DNA of 64,000 nt from Spinacia oleracea (taxonomy: Eukaryota > Streptophyta > Magnoliopsida > Caryophyllales > Amaranthaceae): positions 129,850,385-129,914,384 of the forward strand of contig NC_079487.1 of NCBI RefSeq assembly GCF_020520425.1, given 5' to 3'. The first letter of the stretch is position 1, and the number at the start of each line of letters is the position of its first letter. The translations under genes and the position numbers were made by a program. The notes below the pieces were generated by a model. It made no database searches and was not told the origin of the DNA. It was given only the letters and a program-made list of their open reading frames with translations. Of the stretch, positions 58,670-64,000 are shown one piece after another.

Positions 58670-60651
58670 ATGAAAATGAAGGCCGCCGACATTGATCATC
58701 AATTGGAAGGTACAAACCCTGCTGAAAATGATCATGAAGACAATGCAAACAATGCAGGTATACAATTTATGAATCATGTTTCAGGTTAGCTTATCATAAC
58801 TGCAAGTTTTTGGCAAGTGTTTTGTTAAGATTTTCTCATAAGTTTCATGAGTTCCTGTTGTAAACCTTTTGTTAAATCCTTGTGAAGTGTGAAATACTTT
58901 GAGTAAGATTTAGATTCAGCTTTTCAGTGGAAATCACTTGCTTGTTAGGTATATCTAGTTACTTTCTGTGTGTGATTGTGTAAGATTTACAATTGGTTTA
59001 TCATCCATTAACTCCATTTGTGGAGTAGTTTAGATGAATATTTGGTTTTCTGTTATTTGGCCTTAACCCTGATATTATATTTTTGTTTTCTTTAAATTTT
59101 GAAGTTGCAGATGAAGTGAAAGTACGATGTTGGGATCAAAGAGAAGCTGAACCAGGAGAACCTTGTTGTGTGATTTGTGGCCGATACGGGGAGTACATAT
59201 GTGATGAGACAGATGATGATGTTTGCAGCTTGGAGTGTAAGAAGACACTTCTGCAAAGGATTGCTAAGTCAAAGTTGCCCTCCACGCTTCCTATCCAGAA
59301 ACGATTGCCTACTAGTGATGAGTGCTTCTATGTGAGAGGTACTGAAAAAGGGTCAAGGTCTTGTCTTCTGTCTGATAAAGAAACTGCACTGCTGAGAGGA
59401 AGACTTGATATTTCTGTTAGGTGTGGCTCTGTCACTCCACCTGTTCTGTCATTTTCTTCTTGTAACCTTCCGGTGAAGCTCCTTCAGAACATCGAATCCG
59501 TTGGATTTGAGTTGCCAACGCCTGTCCAGATGCAAGCTATACCAGCTGCTTTAGATGGCAATAGTCTTCTTGTTTCTGCTGAAACAGGATCTGGGAAAAC
59601 TGCATCATATTTGATTCCAGTTATCACTCATTGTGTGAATTCTTCTTCTTCTGATCAAAGGATCACGAGGAAGCCGTTGGCAATGGTTCTTACTCCAACT
59701 AGGGAGCTGTGTGTGCAAGTTGAGGAAGAAGCAAAGTTGCTTGGAAAGGGTTTGCCTTTTAGGACTGCACTTGTGATTGGTGGTGAAGCTATGGCTGGTC
59801 AGGTTTACCGCATCCAACAAGGTGTTGAACTAATTGTAGGAACCCCGGGAAGGCTGATTGATCTGCTAAGTAAGCATGATATTGAGCTGGATAGTATATC
59901 AGTGTTTGTGGTTGACGAAGTAGACTGTCTGCTTGAGAGAGGCTTCCGTGATCAGGTGATGCAACTCTTTAGGGCTCTGTCATGCCCCCAGGTTTTGATG
60001 TTTTCTGCAACGATATCGGCTGAAGTTGAGAAGATGGCACACTTAATGGCAAAGTCCTTGGCAATTTTTTTTGTTGGAAAGACAAATAAGCCAAATGTTG
60101 CTGTAAAGCAGATAGCTATATGGGTAGAGTCAAAACACAAAAAGCAAAAGCTGTTTGACATATTGATGAGCAAGCAACATTTCAGGCCTCCGGTGGTTGT
60201 TTTTGTGGCTTCAAGGCTGGGTGCAGATCTGTTAGCTGAGGCAATCAACATTACTACGAGGGCCAAAGCCCTCTCCATCCACGGGGAGAAATCCATGAGT
60301 GAAAGGAGAGAGACCATAAGGTGCTTTTTGATGGGTGAAGTATCTGTGCTAGTAGCAACTGGGTTATTAGGCCGTGGGGTGGACCTGGTAAGCGTGAGGC
60401 AGGTAATAGTGTTTGATATGCCAAATTCAATCAAGGAGTATGTCCACTTGATTGGCAGGGCCTCTCGACTTGGAGTAGAGGGGAATGCAATGGTGTTCAT
60501 AAATGAGGAAAACAAGAAAATGTTCCCAGAATTTGTTCATGTGTTGAAATCATCTGGAGCTGTTGTTCCAAAGGAACTTGCTAATTCTAGGTACATGGTC
60601 TGTCCTGTTTCAATGAACAAGAGCCACAAGAAAAGGAAACATGGTGGTTGA
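58670..60651 (+). CDS. RH41: zf-HIT/DEAD-box ATP-dependent RNA helicase, RH41 type
   Basis: Two exons, 58670-58757 and 59105-60651 (544 aa; a second in-frame acceptor at 59110 would drop two residues). After an acidic N-terminus there is a HIT-type zinc finger with Cys at 50, 51, 54, 62, 70 and 74 (PCCVICGRYGEYIC...CSLEC). The DEAD core then follows: Q motif (FELPTPVQMQAIP), motif I AETGSGKT (188-195), PTREL, TPGRL, motif II DEVD (300-303) in place of DEAD, SAT (330-332), and in domain 2 VFVASR, ATGLLGRGVD and motif VI HLIGRASR (477-484) in place of HRIGRTGR. The C-terminus is basic (HKKRKHGG), possibly nuclear. The zinc finger plus DEVD combination is that of Arabidopsis RH41 (about 505 aa) from memory. 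General role: ATP-dependent RNA or RNP remodelling; the specific substrate is not evident. Confidence 0.93.
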
Positions 60652-61471
60652 AAGCCTGAGATACAATATGTTTCCGTCATCTGGACAGAGTAATACCAAT
60701 GTATTGCTCTCAGAAGTTGGTGTTCCAACTATGCAATTTTGCAAGAAAAAATGCTGCAAGTATGGTTTCTACTTTCTACATCCGAGATCTTAATTTTTAT
60801 TTCTGTTTAACGTATCTTAGAATTCATTTTCGTTTTTGGGGTGCATGCCATTAATTAGGCTATCCTTTTTGAAGGGCTCAATAAAGATGCTGCTTGGAAT
60901 TGCTGATTATGGTACACCAGGGAACCCAGTTGATGATTCATGATTGCTAATCTAGCATCTGCTATCCACTTCTTTGAGGCCTGTGTCAAGATGGAGCTGC
61001 GGTGATTGGATGCCACTACTTTGCTACACTTATTTTCTTGTCTCAGGATTCGCGCGTTAGAGAACGCCAATTCTGTCTTTCTTCCTGGTACGGGCTGGGA
61101 TGCCCCGAAGAACAGAATACAAAAAAGTAATAAGAGAAGCGTACAGACCAATCAATCGTATCGATCGTATTCTTGAATTTAATATTGGCCAGGGTTGTTG
61201 TGGAGCTTAGAAACCCTTGTGAGTGGCGGTAAGATGTTCCGTAGACAATGTTTGGGATGTGAATTGCATGGCAAATGGAGCTATTCTCTCTGTCCCCTGA
61301 CAATCATCGATGAAATTTGAAGGTAAATGTTACGAAGTATATCTTTTTGTATTGTTGGGGTCTCTAAATATTAGAAAAGGGATTTCTGATTTGAAGTTTG
61401 ATAAAGACTGGAATCCATAATCGTAAGTAAACTTCACCTTTGTTTTAAACGTTTAATGTTTATTACCATTC
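60652..61471. other. Helicase 3' region and intergenic
   Basis: A - strand frame at 60855-61151 starts with a hydrophobic, signal-like stretch (TLLLLLFCILFFGAS) but has no ATG in a usable position. I do not call it a gene. Confidence 0.4.
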
Positions 61472-62104
61472 TTATGCAACATGATAATTAGTTTTCACAT
61501 TAGCATTTAGATTCTCAGAAATAATAGCAGATCTAAATTCCCATTTTTGCATCAGCCCATTTAATGTTAATTGGGGCACCCCACAGGCCCTGTGGGATTT
61601 CCAAAACCTGCCAAACAGCCCTAGATGCAACAACAATGTCATGCCTACAACTCTACAAGGAGGGTGATAACCTTCCCCTGCATCACATCCCTTTGTAGAA
61701 TCACACTCGTCGACGACCTTAGCCACCACAACCCTCCTATTACCCCTTATCACGATCCACTTCCCACAGCGGGCCCCACCATTGTACCACCCAGTCGAGA
61801 GTGCGACAACTAGTGAGCCGTCAGAGTGGTAGGTGTGGTTGCACTTCGACTGGCTGCTCAGAAAGGCTTTAAGGCCGAGGACTCCCTCGGTTTGGGAGGT
61901 TACTAAAGGGGAGCATTGAAAGGTGAAGTAAACATTGTTTTCGACACAGCAGTTGTAAGTGCATTGCCCCGGTGGAGGGCTTACGGCTCTGAAGTGGCCT
62001 GTTGATCTGCAGTATTGGCTTTCCACTTTTACACTGAAAATAACGAGTAACACAACAAAAGAACACCATATGCTGATACTGATAGTATTCAGACTTGTAG
62101 TCAT
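61472..62104 (-). pseudogene. Kiwellin / ripening-related protein, frameshifted near the C-terminus
   Basis: 210-aa frame. Residues 1-29 are a signal peptide (ending KVES). The Cys-rich kiwellin domain follows: CRSTGHFRAVSPPPGQC, NCCVENNVYFTFQCSPLV, YHSDGSLVVALSTGWYNGG, RCGKWIVI and VVDECDSTKGCDAGEGYHPP. After HPPC the frame leaves the family pattern (RVVGMTLLLHLGLFG...). The family-like ending is present in another frame (IVVASRAVWQVLEIPQG and WADAKMGI) and stops at 61533-61535. An extra 8 bp at about 61650-61657 (ACTCTACA beside CCTACA) explains the shift. Intact members are small apoplastic double-psi beta-barrel proteins linked to fruit ripening and defence. The altered protein would lack the end of the barrel. 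A sequencing error is the alternative. Confidence 0.85.
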
Positions 62105-62239
62105 TTTTTGGCAATGAAGTTTGATACAGAATTACAGAGGGGATACTTATACTTAGCAAAGGCATCGCTAGTTGATTTGTTTATACTATAATTGCAGATT
62201 GTGATTATTATCTTTCTATTATTAGATTGTAAGTGGTAA

Positions 62240-62506
62240 TCTATACTATATATTAAAAGGCGTTTATAAGAAAGTTTACGTGACACGTGGCACTCTGCTT
62301 ATGAGTCATCGTTCGCTCTATGTACATAAAAATGTCAAACATGTTTTGCATAAGGTTTGAACCCTTGACCTTGAGTTTAAACATTAAAGCTTTTACCACT
62401 AAGCTATTAGATGTTTGATGTTACAGTTGCAAAAAAAATTATACATAAGTATATGTGAATGTCATTAATATACTAATCCGGGGCATCGCCCGGGCCCAAA
62501 AACTAG
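62240..62506 (+). mobile_element. Non-autonomous Helitron, 267 bp
   Basis: Starts TCTATACTATATATTAAAAGG after host A and ends with hairpin CCGGGGCATCGCCCGGG, CCCAAAAA and CTAG before host T. Same family as 28220-28899. It contains an antisense tRNA-like head (62345-62410; A box TAGCTTAGTGGTAAAAGC, B box AGGGTTCAAACC). It lies about 135 bp upstream of the kiwellin-type start codon. Confidence 0.85.
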
Positions 62507-62959
62507 TTCTTTACTAATTTTGCACATGTTAGTCAAAATTTGGGAAGCTGCTCGGCTGCTCCGTATATTCAACTTGGTAGTCATTGATGAAATGGAGTGA
62601 TCCGATCTAGTCTATAGGAAGTTTGGGCATTTGACCTTCAGTAATCCAAGGATGAAAGTGGGAGTCGGGTTGACTCGGTGAGTATGATTAGTAGTGTGTA
62701 TTCCCTTTGTACTTTCGTACAACCGATTGTACCTTGAATATGGTATCGTGCGTTTAATTCACTTGATGTTACTTATTTTTCCTGTACTTATATGAATTTA
62801 ATTAAGTTTATCTAAACTTATTAAAATAAGTTGAATAGAATAGAGCATAAGACTATTTTTCTGCTGTAATTGCATTTTGCCAGCTCATGAACAAAACCAA
62901 AAAAACAGGATTAGTTATACCTTGTAATTATGTAAATATTCCCTCGTTACTATGGATTA
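62507..62959. other. Intergenic
   Basis: Includes a short relative (62770-62852) of the CTGAACTTAT element at 23.9 kb. No gene seen. Confidence 0.4.
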
Positions 62960-63230
62960 CTACCTCCGTTTCATAATTTTCTTTACGGTTGCACAAATAT
63001 TAAGAACAAAAAAATGTGTAAAAAAGTGAATGAAAGTAATAAAATATGGATAAAGTAGGTGAGGGAGTGAAAAAATGTGCATGGATTTAAGAAAAAATGA
63101 ATAAAGCTAGAGAAAGTGAGGGTAAAATGATAAAGGTTGTGATGTAATAGAGGTAAGATAGTGAAGTTCCATATTTAAAAATAGAATAAAGGACAATGTA
63201 AAGAATATTATAAAACGAATAAAATTAGAA
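62960..63230. mobile_element. Stowaway MITE, decayed right end
   Basis: Begins CTACCTCCGTTTCATAATTT after TA; the right end (GTAAAGAATATTATAAAACG) pairs with it but the outermost bases are mutated. Confidence 0.7.
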
Positions 63231-63350
63231 AGTATTCCATATAAATATCATTTCGAAAAAAGTACTCCCTCCATCCCGGAATACTTGAACGGGTTTGACC
63301 GGCACAGAGTTTAATACAAAGTAATTGAATTATTATTTAATTAGATGGTA

Positions 63351-63676
63351 CTCCCTCCGTCCCATAATATAGTGCCTGTTTTCCTAAAATGGTGTCCCTA
63401 AATGATGTGCCTATTTCTATTTTAAACCATTAATTTTTACTTTGAAAATTGTACTTTTTCATTTTTTATTCAACCCATGTGCTTGATTTTTGTCTTTTTT
63501 AGGCCTATTTATTATGTACACACCTTTAATCTATATTTTTTTTTTCCAAAAAAGCCAACTAACATGTACTTTATCTTGAAAGTACAAATAATTGTTGTTT
63601 TTATTATCAATGTTATACTTTACCTTAATAACCGTGATTTTGGTCAAACGGGCACTATATTATGGGACGGAGGGAG
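63351..63676. mobile_element. Stowaway MITE
   Basis: 326 bp, long terminal repeats CTCCCTCCGTCCCATAATAT and the complement at 63650-63676, flanked by TA. A second CTCCCTCCATCCCGG start at 63265 suggests that it is inserted in an older Stowaway. Confidence 0.88.
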
Positions 63677-63806
63677 TAGTTGATAGTGGGTTATTTTTTA
63701 ATATAGATATGGATATGGGTTAATTTTTTAAAGGGGGTAAGGGGGTATGGGAACTGGGGGATTGTGTATGGGATCACAAAATGACATGTAAAATTGGTAA
63801 TTGATA

Positions 63807-64000
63807 CTTCCTCCATTCTTATTTACATGACACAATTGTACTTTCGACACTATTCACACATGTTCCTTTGACTTACTTTTGTGATTTATACATAAGAAAA
63901 AACATAGTCGTGTGGGATCTTATTAGATTCGTCTCAATAAATATTTTTTAAATATCAACTTTTTATAATTTTTTCTTATCCATAATAAAAGATATTAACG
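63807..64000. mobile_element. Stowaway-like MITE, cut by the window end
   Basis: Starts CTTCCTCCATTCTTATTTAC after TA. The interior resembles the element at 39342-39599 (inverted): GATTTATACATAAGAAAAAA and TGTGGGATCTTATTAGATT. The right end lies outside the window. Confidence 0.65.

Noticed and set aside
59952..60515. 187-aa - strand frame inside the helicase
   Set aside because: Shadow of the DEAD-box coding frame, which has all motifs in order.
60855..61303. Possible small secreted protein on the - strand (hydrophobic start TLLLLLFCILFFG)
   Set aside because: The frames have no ATG at the start of the hydrophobic stretch and no recognisable mature part.

Overview
The window is nuclear DNA of a flowering plant. 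Genes contain spliceosomal introns with GT/AG borders, and the protein families (PPR, GH17-X8, RALF-like, kiwellin/ripening-related) are plant families. Intergenic DNA is AT-rich and full of Stowaway, hAT, Mutator and Helitron insertions. The frequent word TACTCCGTA/TACGGAGTA suggests Caryophyllales, perhaps a spinach, beet or quinoa relative; this is an impression, not a proof.

Layout. 0.8-1.9 kb: an intronless mitochondrial-type PPR gene (-). 6.8-9.1 kb: a three-exon secreted GH17 beta-1,3-glucanase with a C-terminal X8 domain (+). 12.0-21.0 kb: a long gene (+) of unknown function; I could join 19 coding exons in a continuous phase, giving about 796 aa. 22.9-46.4 kb: a RALF-like peptide neighbourhood with one intact (+) gene, one (+) copy split by an 813-bp hAT-type insertion, three nearly identical intact (-) genes on successive tandem units of about 4.7 kb, and a fourth decayed (-) copy. 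Each of the three full units also carries a remnant of the end of a Ty1-copia polyprotein. 46.5-58.6 kb: almost entirely mobile DNA, including a 3.56-kb non-autonomous Helitron (50938-54495) with a captured universal-stress-protein exon, and nested Stowaway elements. 58.7-60.7 kb: a zf-HIT/DEAD-box RNA helicase of the RH41 type (+). 61.5-62.1 kb: a kiwellin/ripening-related gene (-) whose last third is frameshifted by an apparent 8-bp insertion. The last 2 kb are Helitron and Stowaway elements.

The genes do not form a pathway. The most informative part is the RALF-like array. Its duplicated units act as empty-site controls for each other, so several transposon insertions can be placed after the duplication. 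Start codons, untranslated regions and repeat borders without target-site duplications are approximate.
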